A stretch of 64,000 nucleotides of DNA from the NCBI RefSeq assembly GCF_003116815.1, contig NZ_QDKQ01000076.1, positions 1-64,000 on the forward strand, given 5' to 3'. The notes beneath the pieces are model-generated. The model saw nothing but the letters and a program-made list of their open reading frames with translations. It was not told the origin of the DNA and ran no database searches. The position numbers were made by a program, and so were the translations under genes. Positions 16,786 through 24,652 of the stretch are shown piece after piece (position 1 is the stretch's first letter; each line of letters opens with the position of its first letter). The DNA comes from Caulobacter endophyticus. GTDB taxonomy: Bacteria > Pseudomonadota > Alphaproteobacteria > Caulobacterales > Caulobacteraceae.

Positions 16786-17181
16786 CTAGACCGCCGCGTG
16801 GTCCTTCAGCACACCCAGCGTGACGATGGCCAGGGTCTCCTCGTGGGTGGCCTCCAGGATCACCTGCGGGGCCATGCCGGCGTCCAGCGCCTCGCGCCAG
16901 CGACCCGCGCACAGGCACCAGCGATCGCCGGGCTTCAGCCCCCGGAAGGCGAACTCCGGGCGTGGCGTCGACAGGTCGTTGCCGGTGGCCTTGGAGAAGG
17001 CCAGGAACTCCTCGGTCATCACCGCACAGACGGTGTGCAGGCCCAGATCGTGCGGCCCGGTCTCGCAGCAGCCGTTGCGGTAGAAGCCCGTCACCGGATC
17101 CAGCGAGCAGGGGACCAGCTCTTCGCCCAGCACGTTGCGGGCCGTCTCGTCGTAGCGCGTGGGGGCCGGTTGCGTGGTCAT
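16786..17181 (-). CDS. DUF2237 family protein
   Basis: This 131-aa soluble protein has the DUF2237 signature NVLGEELVPCSLDPVTGFYR followed by NGCCETGPHDLG, and the WCLCAGRWREAL segment. The conserved cysteines suggest metal binding or redox sensitivity, but the function is unknown. It is transcribed just ahead of the histidine kinase, 20 bp apart, so the pair may form a small operon. Confidence 0.85.
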   Translation of the reverse strand: MTTQPAPTRYDETARNVLGEELVPCSLDPVTGFYRNGCCETGPHDLGLHTVCAVMTEEFLAFSKATGNDLSTPRPEFAFRGLKPGDRWCLCAGRWREALDAGMAPQVILEATHEETLAIVTLGVLKDHAAV

Positions 17182-17304
17182 GGCGGCAGCTTAACCCCGT
17201 TTGCGCCTTTCCCGCCATGGCTTCGCCTGTCGCGATATCTCCGCTTCCCGGCCCTCGCGGCAGGTGCTTTACACTCGCGGCGTCCCTGCCAGGATGATCC
17301 CGCC

Positions 17305-18183
17305 ATGACCGACCTCGCCCGGCCGCGCCGCAGCGCCCTCTACATGCCCGCCTCCAACGCCAAGGCCGTGGAGAAGGCCCGAACGCTCGACGCCGACGTG
17401 ATCATCCTCGACCTGGAGGACGCGGTGGCGCCGGAGATGAAGATCGCCGCCCGCGAGGCCGCCGTTACGGCGGTGAAGGCCGGCGGCTTTGGCCCTCGCG
17501 AGATCGTCATCCGCACCAATGGCCTCGACACCCCCTGGGGCGCCGACGACCTGAAGGCCGCCGCCGAGGCCGGTCCCGACGCGGTGCTGGTCCCGAAGGT
17601 CAACGACGCCGCCGACGTCCACGCCTATGACGCGGCCCTGCACGCCGCCCCCATCCACACCCGGCTGTGGACGATGATCGAGACCGCCAGGGCCGCCTTT
17701 CACCTGTGGGAGATCGGCGAGGCGGCCAGGACGACCCGACTTTCGGCCTGGGTGATGGGCGTCAACGACCTGGCCAAGGAGATGCGGGCGCGGCAAACCC
17801 CGGACCGGGAGGCCTTCCTGCCGATCCTGTCGCTGGCGGTCGCCGCCGCCCGCGGCCATGGCTTGGCGATCCTCGACGGGGTGCACAACGACATCGAGGA
17901 CCTCCTGGCCCTGGAAGCCGTCTGCGGCCAGGCCGTGGACTTCGGCTTCGACGGCAAGACCCTGATCCATCCCAAGCATCTGGAAATCTGCAATCGGGTG
18001 TTCTCGCCCTCGGACGACGAGATCGCCTGGGGCCGGGCGGTGATCGCCGCATTCGCCGCGCCCGAGAACGCCGGCAAGGGCGCGCTGCGCGTCGAGGGCA
18101 AGATGGCCGAACGACTGCACCTTGTTCAGGCCGAGCGGCTGGTCGCCGTTTCCGAGGCCATCGCCGCGAAGACGGCGGGCTGA
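17305..18183 (+). CDS. HpcH/HpaI aldolase / CitE-like lyase family
   Basis: This 292-aa protein has the CitE-like TIM barrel: RPRRSALYMPASNAKAVEKA, the Mg-binding DLEDAVAPEMK segment, MIETARA with the ligand glutamate, and GFDGKTLIHPKHLEICN near the end. Relatives include malyl-CoA/beta-methylmalyl-CoA lyases, (S)-citramalyl-CoA lyase and citryl-CoA lyase beta subunits. There are no neighbouring citrate lyase subunits, so a stand-alone malyl- or citramalyl-CoA lyase or thioesterase is more likely. Substrate is inference. Confidence 0.85.
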   Translation: MTDLARPRRSALYMPASNAKAVEKARTLDADVIILDLEDAVAPEMKIAAREAAVTAVKAGGFGPREIVIRTNGLDTPWGADDLKAAAEAGPDAVLVPKVNDAADVHAYDAALHAAPIHTRLWTMIETARAAFHLWEIGEAARTTRLSAWVMGVNDLAKEMRARQTPDREAFLPILSLAVAAARGHGLAILDGVHNDIEDLLALEAVCGQAVDFGFDGKTLIHPKHLEICNRVFSPSDDEIAWGRAVIAAFAAPENAGKGALRVEGKMAERLHLVQAERLVAVSEAIAAKTAG

Positions 18184-18194
18184 TAAGGACCCCC

Positions 18195-19253
18195 ATGCGT
18201 CGTCTTCCCGCCGTCCTTCTGTCCGCCTTGCTGTCGTTTCCGGCCGCCGCCATCGCCCAGGCTCCGGCTTCTGAGGTGGTAGCGACCAATCCTTCCGCGC
18301 CGGTCCAGCCCGCGCCCCAGCCGAATCCCGACGCGCCGATTCCGCTGGTGGCCGCGCCGTCGGCGGCAGGCCCGTCGACGATCACCACCCCGCCCGCTCC
18401 CCCGGTCACGACCGATCCCCTAGCCGACCTGATCGCCGCCAGCGGGCCGCAGACCACCGACGAGGAGGACGAGGCCCCGGCCGCGCCTGCCCCGCGTCAC
18501 AAGCCGACCGTCCTGCCGATCCCGGCTCCCGAACCCTCGGCCACAGCCACGGCGGGCGGCGCGATGAGCGTCGAACAGGCCTACGAGCTGCGCGTGAAGG
18601 GCTCGATCGCCGCCGCGCAAGGGCTGCAGGGACCGCTCGACGGGGGCTGGGTGCTGCGCGGCGCCGACGGCGCGGCCCTCTATTCGCTGCAGATCGCCGA
18701 CCCGGCCGGCGGCTACGGCCCGGTCGAGGGCGCCTGGCGCGACCTGCGCCGCACCGGCGCGGTCGGCTCCACCGGCCTGATCGACAGCATCGAGCGCACC
18801 TATGACGGCGGCGCGGCCGTGCGGTTCATGACCCGCCCCGGCGCCGGCTCGACCCTGGCGTTGAGCGCCGGTCCTGACGGCGCCTGGAGCGGCCGCCTGA
18901 CCGAGGACGGCGCGGCCCCGACCCCCGTGTCCGTCGAGCGCACCGGCGCCCCGGTCCTTCCGGCCGGCTACGCCGTCGCCACGCGCGGCCCGGTGATCTG
19001 GCCGCCCCGCGTCGCCCCCGCCGCGACCCGCACGGCCCCGGCCGCTCCCGCCCGCGCCGCGCCATGCCCGACCCGCGGCAAGACCGGCAAGGCCTTGAAA
19101 GCCGCCAAGGCAAAGTGCGCTGCGGCCGCGAGGAAGGGCGGCGGCAAAGGCAAGGCCACCGCCCGTTCGGGCAAGGCCGGCAAGGGCAAGGCGGTCAAGC
19201 CGGGCAGCCGCAAGAAGACCGCCTCGGCCGGGGCGCGGAAGAAGCGACGTTAA
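18195..19253 (+). CDS. Hypothetical secreted protein with Pro-rich linker and basic Lys/Ala tail
   Basis: This 352-aa protein starts 11 bp after the CitE-like gene. It has a signal peptide (MRRLPAVLLSALLSFPAAAIAQ), a Pro/Ala-rich stretch to about residue 120, a compact domain of about 140 residues (SVEQAYELRVKGSIAAAQGL onward, with LDGGWVLR and SIERTYDGG), and a strongly basic C-terminal tail of Lys/Ala/Gly repeats resembling histone H1 or other polycation tails. Two cysteines sit in the tail. No family recognised. Confidence 0.6.
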   Translation: MRRLPAVLLSALLSFPAAAIAQAPASEVVATNPSAPVQPAPQPNPDAPIPLVAAPSAAGPSTITTPPAPPVTTDPLADLIAASGPQTTDEEDEAPAAPAPRHKPTVLPIPAPEPSATATAGGAMSVEQAYELRVKGSIAAAQGLQGPLDGGWVLRGADGAALYSLQIADPAGGYGPVEGAWRDLRRTGAVGSTGLIDSIERTYDGGAAVRFMTRPGAGSTLALSAGPDGAWSGRLTEDGAAPTPVSVERTGAPVLPAGYAVATRGPVIWPPRVAPAATRTAPAAPARAAPCPTRGKTGKALKAAKAKCAAAARKGGGKGKATARSGKAGKGKAVKPGSRKKTASAGARKKRR

Positions 19254-19315
19254 ATCTGAAGTTGAATCTACATGTGATACAGCACAGCTTCGCCGTTCCG
19301 AATGGGGGCGAATTC

Positions 19316-20005
19316 ATGTATCGCGTTTCTGAATTCAAAGACTATTTTCTCAATACGGTCGGCGGCAAACGCAACAGCTACAACACCTACAATTCCTACC
19401 TGTCGCGTATCGATGTAGCGATTGGCGGTCTTGACGAAGCCATTGCCCGTGATGGCCTGGACGCGGTCATAAATTGGGGCCAGACCACGGCGGCCGGGCC
19501 GTTCCTGACCTATCCCAGCCACGCTCGATCGGTTCTGAAGCGGTATCTCCAGTTCGCCGTCGAGGTTCGCACGCCGCCGGACGAGACGCAGACAGAGCTC
19601 GACGACCCGATCGCCGAGGCGGAGATGGCCGAAGGGGTCGTCTTCAAACTGGAGCGTGAGATGCAGGCCGCAGTCCGCAAGCAGCTCAACGCGCTTGAGC
19701 AGGGCCTGGTCGAGGCTGACGGCGGCCAGGAAATCACCGTCGCCACCGGGCGCATCGATATCCTGGCCAAGGATCGAGACGGCAAGCTTGTCGTGATCGA
19801 ACTCAAGGCCGGCGCGTGTCCGCCGGGCGCTCTCGAGCAGACCCTGGGCTATGCCGAAGCCCTGAGCGAGGAGCGCGGCGAACCCGTCAGGGCCTATCTG
19901 ATCGCCGCGGAGTTCTCGGATCGTATCCGGGCGGCGGCAAAGCGCGTCACCGGGCTTCAACTGCGGTCATACGAATTCTCGCTACGGTTCGCAGCGCTTC
20001 CCTAG
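19316..20005 (+). CDS. DUF91/NucS-like PD-(D/E)XK nuclease
   Basis: This 229-aa protein has two parts. Residues 1-80 are a helical domain (YRVSEFKDYFLNTVGG...) of unknown type. Residues 110-229 look like the endonuclease NucS C-terminal (DUF91) domain: LEREMQAAVRKQLNALEQGL, then Asp148 in GRIDIL, Glu162 and Lys164 in VVIELKAG, and Gln175 in LEQTLGYAEAL, i.e. a complete PD-(D/E)XK site. NucS proteins cut mismatched or branched DNA, and DUF91 domains also occur in restriction and defence proteins. The 5' part is richer in A/T than its neighbours, suggesting transfer. It stands alone. An in-frame GTG at 19274 is an alternative start. Confidence 0.75.
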   Translation: MYRVSEFKDYFLNTVGGKRNSYNTYNSYLSRIDVAIGGLDEAIARDGLDAVINWGQTTAAGPFLTYPSHARSVLKRYLQFAVEVRTPPDETQTELDDPIAEAEMAEGVVFKLEREMQAAVRKQLNALEQGLVEADGGQEITVATGRIDILAKDRDGKLVVIELKAGACPPGALEQTLGYAEALSEERGEPVRAYLIAAEFSDRIRAAAKRVTGLQLRSYEFSLRFAALP

Positions 20006-20052
20006 CGGCCAGCCCCCTCTGCCCGCGACGACGCCAGGCGCCTTCGGGAAAG

Positions 20053-21102
20053 TCACGCTCGCCGATCTTGTCGCCGCAGCCACTGGCGCAGCACGGCCAC
20101 GGTTTCTTCCGGGCGATCGGTGAAGGTGGCGTGACCGGCGCCGGGCACCACCGCCAGTTCCGAACCCCTGGCGCGGCGCGAAAAGCCGATGGCGGTGGCC
20201 GGCCGGGACTCGTCGTACTGGCCGACCATGAACAGGGTGCGCGGCCCGTCCAGCCGGTCGAGCAGCGGCTCTCCGTCATAGGCTTTCAGCGTGCCGGTGG
20301 CCGAAAACTCGGTTGCGCCCCACATGGTCTTGTAGAGCACCGGGTTGAAACCCCGATCGCCGGCCGGCCGATAGGCGCGGTGGGCCGGCGAGGGCGGCTC
20401 GCGGGTCAGGAAGGCCGCATAGAAGGCGTTCGTCGCCGCATCGCAGGCCGCCGAAAGCGCCTTGTCGGACGGCGACGGCGCGGACGCCTCGCAGCGGATC
20501 AGTTGATCCTGCACCGCCGGCGGCAGGTCGCCACGCAGCAGGTTGGCGTCGGCGATCCAGCTGCGGGTCGAAACCAGCGGGCTGGCCAGCATCAGGCTGG
20601 CCAGGGCCGGCGAGCGCCGCGCCCCATACTCCAGGGCGACCGTACCGCCCCAGCTGTGGCCCAGAACGTGCCAGCGCGGGATCTTCAGCCCCTCGCGCAC
20701 GGCCTCCAGTTCGTCGACGAAGCGGCCGACGGTCCAGTTGGCCGGATTCATCGGATGATCGGACAGGCCGCTGTCGAGCTGGTCGTAGAGGATCACCGCC
20801 CGCTCGTCCGACAAGGCCAGGGCGTCGAGGAACCCCGAATGCGTTCCGCCCGGCCCGCCATGAACCATGACGATCGGCGGCGGTCCCACGCCGGCGACAG
20901 CGGCGTCGAGATCGCCGTTGACCCGCGCATACACCCTGCCGCCCGGAACCGGCAGCCGCACCTCGCGGTCGGGCTCGGGAAAACTAGCCGGCCTGAACGT
21001 CGCCGGCCCGGCCTGGACCGCGCGGCCCGCCCCGGAGGCCAAGGCCGTCGCCCCGGCGGCGGCGAACAGGCCCAGCATTCGTCGTCGATCGATCAACCGC
21101 AT
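20053..21102 (-). CDS. Alpha/beta hydrolase, proline iminopeptidase-like, Tat-exported
   Basis: This 349-aa protein begins MRLIDRRRMLGLFAAAGATA, a twin-arginine signal. The hydrolase core shows the oxyanion segment MVHGGPGGTH, the DQLDSGLSDHP loop and the nucleophile in GHSWGGTVAL, with a late Asp in VGQYDES and His in PGAGHATF. This is the S33 prolyl iminopeptidase / hydrolase group, which removes N-terminal proline or acts on other small esters or amides. Export suggests peptide or antibiotic processing in the periplasm. Start taken at 21102 because the signal begins there. Confidence 0.85.
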   Translation of the reverse strand: MRLIDRRRMLGLFAAAGATALASGAGRAVQAGPATFRPASFPEPDREVRLPVPGGRVYARVNGDLDAAVAGVGPPPIVMVHGGPGGTHSGFLDALALSDERAVILYDQLDSGLSDHPMNPANWTVGRFVDELEAVREGLKIPRWHVLGHSWGGTVALEYGARRSPALASLMLASPLVSTRSWIADANLLRGDLPPAVQDQLIRCEASAPSPSDKALSAACDAATNAFYAAFLTREPPSPAHRAYRPAGDRGFNPVLYKTMWGATEFSATGTLKAYDGEPLLDRLDGPRTLFMVGQYDESRPATAIGFSRRARGSELAVVPGAGHATFTDRPEETVAVLRQWLRRQDRRA

Positions 21103-21302
21103 CGCCCCGACCTTCTTCCCTCCACGACCTTCGCAACCCTTGCAGACCCGCGCCGTGTCAGGCGTCCGGATGCGCCGGAGCCCCGCTCCAGCCGCATCCG
21201 GCCATCCGACCGCCGGCACGATCGAACCTTCGCCCTCAGTCGCGGGTCGGAACCGCGACTGTGACACGGCGCACGCGAGCCCGCGACGCCGCCTCCGCCC
21301 GG

Positions 21303-21647
21303 TCAGTGCGCCTTGGGGTGAGCGAGATCCTGATCGTCCTCGCGGGTCCGCACCAGACCCCCTTCGACGGGCGAACTGGGCGTCGCCAACTCGTCGCGTA
21401 TCGCCTCAAGCAACACGTCGACCACCTCGACCGGATCGCGGCGGTAGTAGTCCGACAGGCCGCGTCCCAGATGGCGCAGCAGGTCGGCCAGCATCATGCC
21501 CCAGGCGCGGGCCTCGTCGATCGGAGTCTCGTCATAGGCCCCGATGCGCAGGGCGCAGTGCAGCCCATGCTCGGCCACCCAGATCCGCGCCAGCTCCATG
21601 GCCGCCGGATCGCGCTCGGCCGCGTCCGGGATCGGCTGTTCCTTCAT
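21303..21647 (-). CDS. DUF5076-like protein, 114 aa
   Basis: The protein opens MKEQPIPDAAERDPAAMELARIWVAEHGLH, which I recognise as the pattern of a small alphaproteobacterial family (DUF5076); it continues with an Asp/Glu-rich helical segment (MMLADLLRHLGRGLSDYY). Cytosolic, function unknown. An upstream in-frame ATG would add five residues. A 200-bp gap to the hydrolase upstream shows no other gene. Confidence 0.65.
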   Translation of the reverse strand: MKEQPIPDAAERDPAAMELARIWVAEHGLHCALRIGAYDETPIDEARAWGMMLADLLRHLGRGLSDYYRRDPVEVVDVLLEAIRDELATPSSPVEGGLVRTREDDQDLAHPKAH

Positions 21648-21698
21648 GCCCTCGCCCCCCAAGTTCCCCAGCCAGACCGCCGTCGGTTCAGGCCCCCG

Positions 21699-22277
21699 TC
21701 AGTCGGCGCCGGCCTGCCCACGCCGCTCCGACGCGGCCGAGCGGCGGCTCTGTCCGTCCTTCTGGCGGCGCCAGTAATCGGCGCCGTCGTCGGGCTTGAA
21801 CATGGTGCGCGGGGCGCCGGCCCGGGTGACCACCGCGAAGACGTTTCCGGCCGGGTCGTAGATCAGGGTGTCGCCGTTCGACCGCGTCAGGGTCTGGACT
21901 CCGGCCGGCGGCCTGGCGACGAAGGCGTGGGTCTTGCGCACATAGTCGTCGACGTCGCGGGCCCCGAACGCCTCGCCGAACCGTTCGAAGCCGCGCTGGG
22001 CGTTCTCCTCGGCGCTGCGGGTGCGGTTGGCGGCCCACATCGGCCGGCCGGCGATCAGCCGCACCGGGGCATCGCGCGGATCGGCCGCCTGCCGCGCCGC
22101 CGCCGAGGCTTCCGCCACCTCGGCTGCCGCCGGCGCCCCGCCTCCTCTGCTGCTGGTTCCCTCGGCCGAGGCGACCTCGCCGCCCTTTGGCGCCTTCACT
22201 GCCGAGCCGCCGCCGTCGCAACCCGCCAGCAACAAGGCCGGCAGGGCCAGAATTCCGAAACGCCACGCTCCCGTCAT
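21699..22277 (-). CDS. Putative lipoprotein, 192 aa
   Basis: MTGAWRFGILALPALLLAGC shows a type II signal peptide with lipobox LLAGC (Cys20), so the product is expected to be lipid-anchored. A Gly/Ala/Ser linker follows, then a domain of about 110 residues (NRTRSAEENAQRGFERFGEAF, TLTRSNGDTLIYDPAGNVFAV). The YDPAGNVFAVV repeat-like piece is typical of small proteins predicted to be exported, but no function is known. The tail is basic. The gene diverges from coaBC across 166 bp containing a near-CtrA site (TTAA-N7-TGAA, 22305-22319). Confidence 0.65.
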   Translation of the reverse strand: MTGAWRFGILALPALLLAGCDGGGSAVKAPKGGEVASAEGTSSRGGGAPAAAEVAEASAAARQAADPRDAPVRLIAGRPMWAANRTRSAEENAQRGFERFGEAFGARDVDDYVRKTHAFVARPPAGVQTLTRSNGDTLIYDPAGNVFAVVTRAGAPRTMFKPDDGADYWRRQKDGQSRRSAASERRGQAGAD

Positions 22278-22443
22278 GATCGCTATATCCCGCTATTTAC
22301 CACTTTAACGATTAGTGAACGAAAAAAGAACGAGAGTCGAGTCCCAGCGTTAAGCTTTGACGGCTTCAACGCGCGCGCCGATTGCCTGTCGGCGCAAGGC
22401 GCTCTATGCGCGGAGGGGAACGGGCGGACGAAAGGCCTTCAAG

Positions 22444-23649
22444 GTGAGCGACATCCCGGGCGGCAAGCGCGTGCTCCTGATCGTCGGCGGCGGCGTCGCG
22501 GCCTACAAGGCTCTGGAGCTGACCCGCCTGCTGCGCAAGGCCGGCATCGGCGTCCGGCCGATCCTGACCAAGGCCGGCGCGGAGTTCGTCACCCCGCTGT
22601 CGCTGGCGGCGCTCTCCGAGGACAAGGTCTATGACGACCTGTTCTCGCTGACCGACGAGGCCGAGATGGGCCACATCCAGCTGTCGCGCTCGGCCGACCT
22701 GGTGGTGGTCGCTCCCGCCACCGCCGACCTGATCGCCAAGGCGGCGAACGGCCTGGCCGGAGACCTGGCCTCGACCACCCTCTTGGCCACCGACAAGCCG
22801 GTGCTGATGGCCCCGGCCATGAACGTGCGCATGTGGCTGCACCCGGCCGTGCAGCGCAACGTCGCGACCCTGAAGGCGGACGGCGTGACCTTCGTCGGTC
22901 CTGACGAGGGGGCCATGGCCTGCGGCGAGTTCGGCCCCGGGCGCCTGGCCGAACCGCCCGAGATCTCCGAAGCCATCGTGAAGATGCTGCGGGGTCCCGC
23001 CGCGCAGCCCCTGGCCGGCAAGCACGCCCTGGTCACCGCCGGCCCGACGTTCGAAGCCATCGACCCCGTGCGCGGCGTCACCAACCGCTCCAGCGGCCGC
23101 CAGGGCTACGCGATAGCCGAGGCGCTGGCCCGCCTGGGGGCGCGCGTCACCCTGGTCAGCGGCCCCGTGGCCCTGCCCACCCCGCCGGGCGTCACCCGTG
23201 TCGACGTCGAGAGCGCCCGCCAGATGCTGGCCGCTTGCGAGGCCGCCTTGCCGGCCGATGTCGGGGTGTTCGTGGCCGCCGTCGCCGACTGGCGGGTGGA
23301 CGAGGTGTTCGGCTCCAAGCTGAAGAAGGACAAGGGCGGCCCGCCGGCCCTGACCTTCGTCGAGAACCCCGACATCCTGGCGACCCTGGCCGCCACCGGT
23401 CCGGATCGCCCGAAGCTCGTGGTCGGCTTCGCGGCCGAGACCGACGACGTCGAGGCCCATGCTCGCGCCAAGCTGGCGCGCAAGGGCTGCGACTGGATCA
23501 TCGCCAACGATGTTACCGAGCCGGGCGTCATGGGCGGAACTGAGAACGCGGTCCTGCTGATCGCCAAGGACCACACAGAACGCTGGGAGCGCGCGTCCAA
23601 GGACGCCGTCGCCCAGGCCATCGCCCAACGCATCGCGGAAGCCCTATGA
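22444..23649 (+). CDS. coaBC: Phosphopantothenoylcysteine decarboxylase/phosphopantothenate-cysteine ligase
   Basis: This bifunctional 401-aa enzyme carries out two steps of coenzyme A synthesis. The N-terminal flavin-dependent CoaC half has [13 protein letters not shown], the active-site His in [11 protein letters not shown], and the PAMNVRMW motif; the C-terminal CoaB half has [20 protein letters not shown] and the Lys-rich KLKKDKGG loop. GTG at 22444 is chosen because the family N-terminus ([14 protein letters not shown]) begins there; a TTG-led extension upstream looks non-protein. It overlaps dut by 4 nt. Confidence 0.95.
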   Translation: MSDIPGGKRVLLIVGGGVAAYKALELTRLLRKAGIGVRPILTKAGAEFVTPLSLAALSEDKVYDDLFSLTDEAEMGHIQLSRSADLVVVAPATADLIAKAANGLAGDLASTTLLATDKPVLMAPAMNVRMWLHPAVQRNVATLKADGVTFVGPDEGAMACGEFGPGRLAEPPEISEAIVKMLRGPAAQPLAGKHALVTAGPTFEAIDPVRGVTNRSSGRQGYAIAEALARLGARVTLVSGPVALPTPPGVTRVDVESARQMLAACEAALPADVGVFVAAVADWRVDEVFGSKLKKDKGGPPALTFVENPDILATLAATGPDRPKLVVGFAAETDDVEAHARAKLARKGCDWIIANDVTEPGVMGGTENAVLLIAKDHTERWERASKDAVAQAIAQRIAEAL

Positions 23650-24107
23650 CCACCACGCCCCATATCCCCGTCGTCCAGCTCGCCCACGCCCACGGCCTGC
23701 CGCTGCCCGCCTATGAGACCGTCGGCGCCGCCGGCATGGACCTGCGCGCCGCCGTCGAGGAAGATGCGCCCCTGACCCTGAAGCCGGGCGCCCGCTTCAT
23801 GGTGCCGACCGGCCTGGCCTTCGCCGTGCCGCAGGGTTTCGAGGCCCAGGTGCGGCCGCGTTCGGGCCTGGCGGCCAAGGCGGGGATCACCTGCCTGAAC
23901 TCGCCCGGCACCATCGACAGCGACTATCGCGGCGAAGTGAAGGTGATCCTGGCCAATCTGAGCGAAGAGGACTTCGTCATCCGTCGCGGCGACCGCATCG
24001 CCCAGCTGGTGATCGCGCCGGTCGTGCAGGCGGCCTGGAATCTGGTTGCGGCCTTGGACGACACCGACCGCGGCGCCGGCGGCTTCGGCTCGACCGGCGG
24101 CCGGTAA
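23646..24107 (+). CDS. dut: Deoxyuridine 5'-triphosphate nucleotidohydrolase (dUTPase)
   Basis: This 153-aa trimeric dUTPase carries all five motifs: AGMDLRA (I), [12 protein letters not shown] (II), [11 protein letters not shown] (III), [11 protein letters not shown] (IV) and the C-terminal [10 protein letters not shown] arm (V). It hydrolyses dUTP to dUMP, preventing uracil in DNA and feeding thymidylate synthesis. ATGA overlap with coaBC gives translational coupling, a pairing common in alphaproteobacteria and gammaproteobacteria. Confidence 0.97.
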   Translation: MTTTPHIPVVQLAHAHGLPLPAYETVGAAGMDLRAAVEEDAPLTLKPGARFMVPTGLAFAVPQGFEAQVRPRSGLAAKAGITCLNSPGTIDSDYRGEVKVILANLSEEDFVIRRGDRIAQLVIAPVVQAAWNLVAALDDTDRGAGGFGSTGGR

Positions 24108-24125
24108 GGGTCTTGCCGCCCCGTT

Positions 24126-24148
24126 CTTCCCGCCGCCATGGCGGGAAG
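24126..24148. terminator. Hairpin between dut and the small ORF
   Basis: CTTCCCGCC (24126-24134), loop GCCAT, GGCGGGAAG (24140-24148): a perfect 9-bp stem 18 nt after dut and 14 nt after the end of the opposite small ORF. Position suggests a bidirectional terminator, though without a T-run. Confidence 0.55.
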
Positions 24149-24161
24149 GATGGGGCGGACC

Positions 24162-24272
24162 TTAGCGCGCGCCCAGACCCACGAGCAGATAGCCGCCGAA
24201 GCCGGCCGTAAAGGCCGCGGCGGCCAGCCACAGCATGGGACGGATCAGGGGCAGCGGACGAGGGGCTTCCAT
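24162..24272 (-). CDS. 36-aa single-span membrane protein
   Basis: A 37-codon ORF encodes a polypeptide starting MEAPRPLPLIRPMLWL and ending LLVGLGAR. The central 22 residues or so (Trp, Leu, Ala, Gly, Phe) form one membrane helix; a basic N-terminal RP and C-terminal R frame it. AAGGACG lies 6 nt before the ATG, and the stop is 13 nt from the shared hairpin, so the ORF has its own signals and terminator. GC usage at third positions is high, as in real genes here. Function unknown; similar tiny membrane proteins are often missed in annotation. Confidence 0.5.
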   Translation of the reverse strand: MEAPRPLPLIRPMLWLAAAAFTAGFGGYLLVGLGAR

Positions 24273-24652
24273 CGGGGCGTCCTTGCTCGGCCGAAAGCTC
24301 GGCCATGCTTGCAATACGCGCGGCCCCGCCCCCCGGTTGCGGCCATGCGCGGTTCTTTATCCCACGATTCCCGCCTGGCGCGTATAGATCGAAAATTCCC
24401 CAGTATGGCGACTTCGATCCAAATGCGCCGACAAGTAATCAGCATACGGATCAATATTCGTAGACTCGCTCTACTGAGTCCACCTCTGCGGCGAGATGAC
24501 GCACGATCGCGCTATTTCTTTCCTGAACAGCGATTTCGCACGCCGAAACAATCGAGGATGACGCTCAAACGACGCCATCCGTGTTCATGAATAAATTCCA
24601 TTAATTCTATCGAGCGAAAATCTTCCCAATTCTATCCTGGGAAGTTCTCTAG
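24273..24652. other. AT-richer 380-bp intergenic region upstream of the chemoreceptor
   Basis: No convincing gene on either strand. The right two-thirds (about 24350-24652) is visibly richer in A/T than the surroundings and has stretches such as TAAATTCCATTAATTCTATC near 24592-24611. It probably holds the promoter of the downstream chemoreceptor and the start region of the small ORF. I see no sigma-54 site, repeat or RNA signature. Confidence 0.4.

Noticed and set aside
22305-22319. TTAA-N7-TGAA in front of coaBC as a CtrA site
   Set aside because: One half-site is off and a coaBC link to CtrA is not expected; kept only as a remark.
24350-24652. Prophage or island remnant suggested by AT-rich DNA
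   Set aside because: No integrase, repeat or gene fragment; a promoter-rich gap is enough to explain it.
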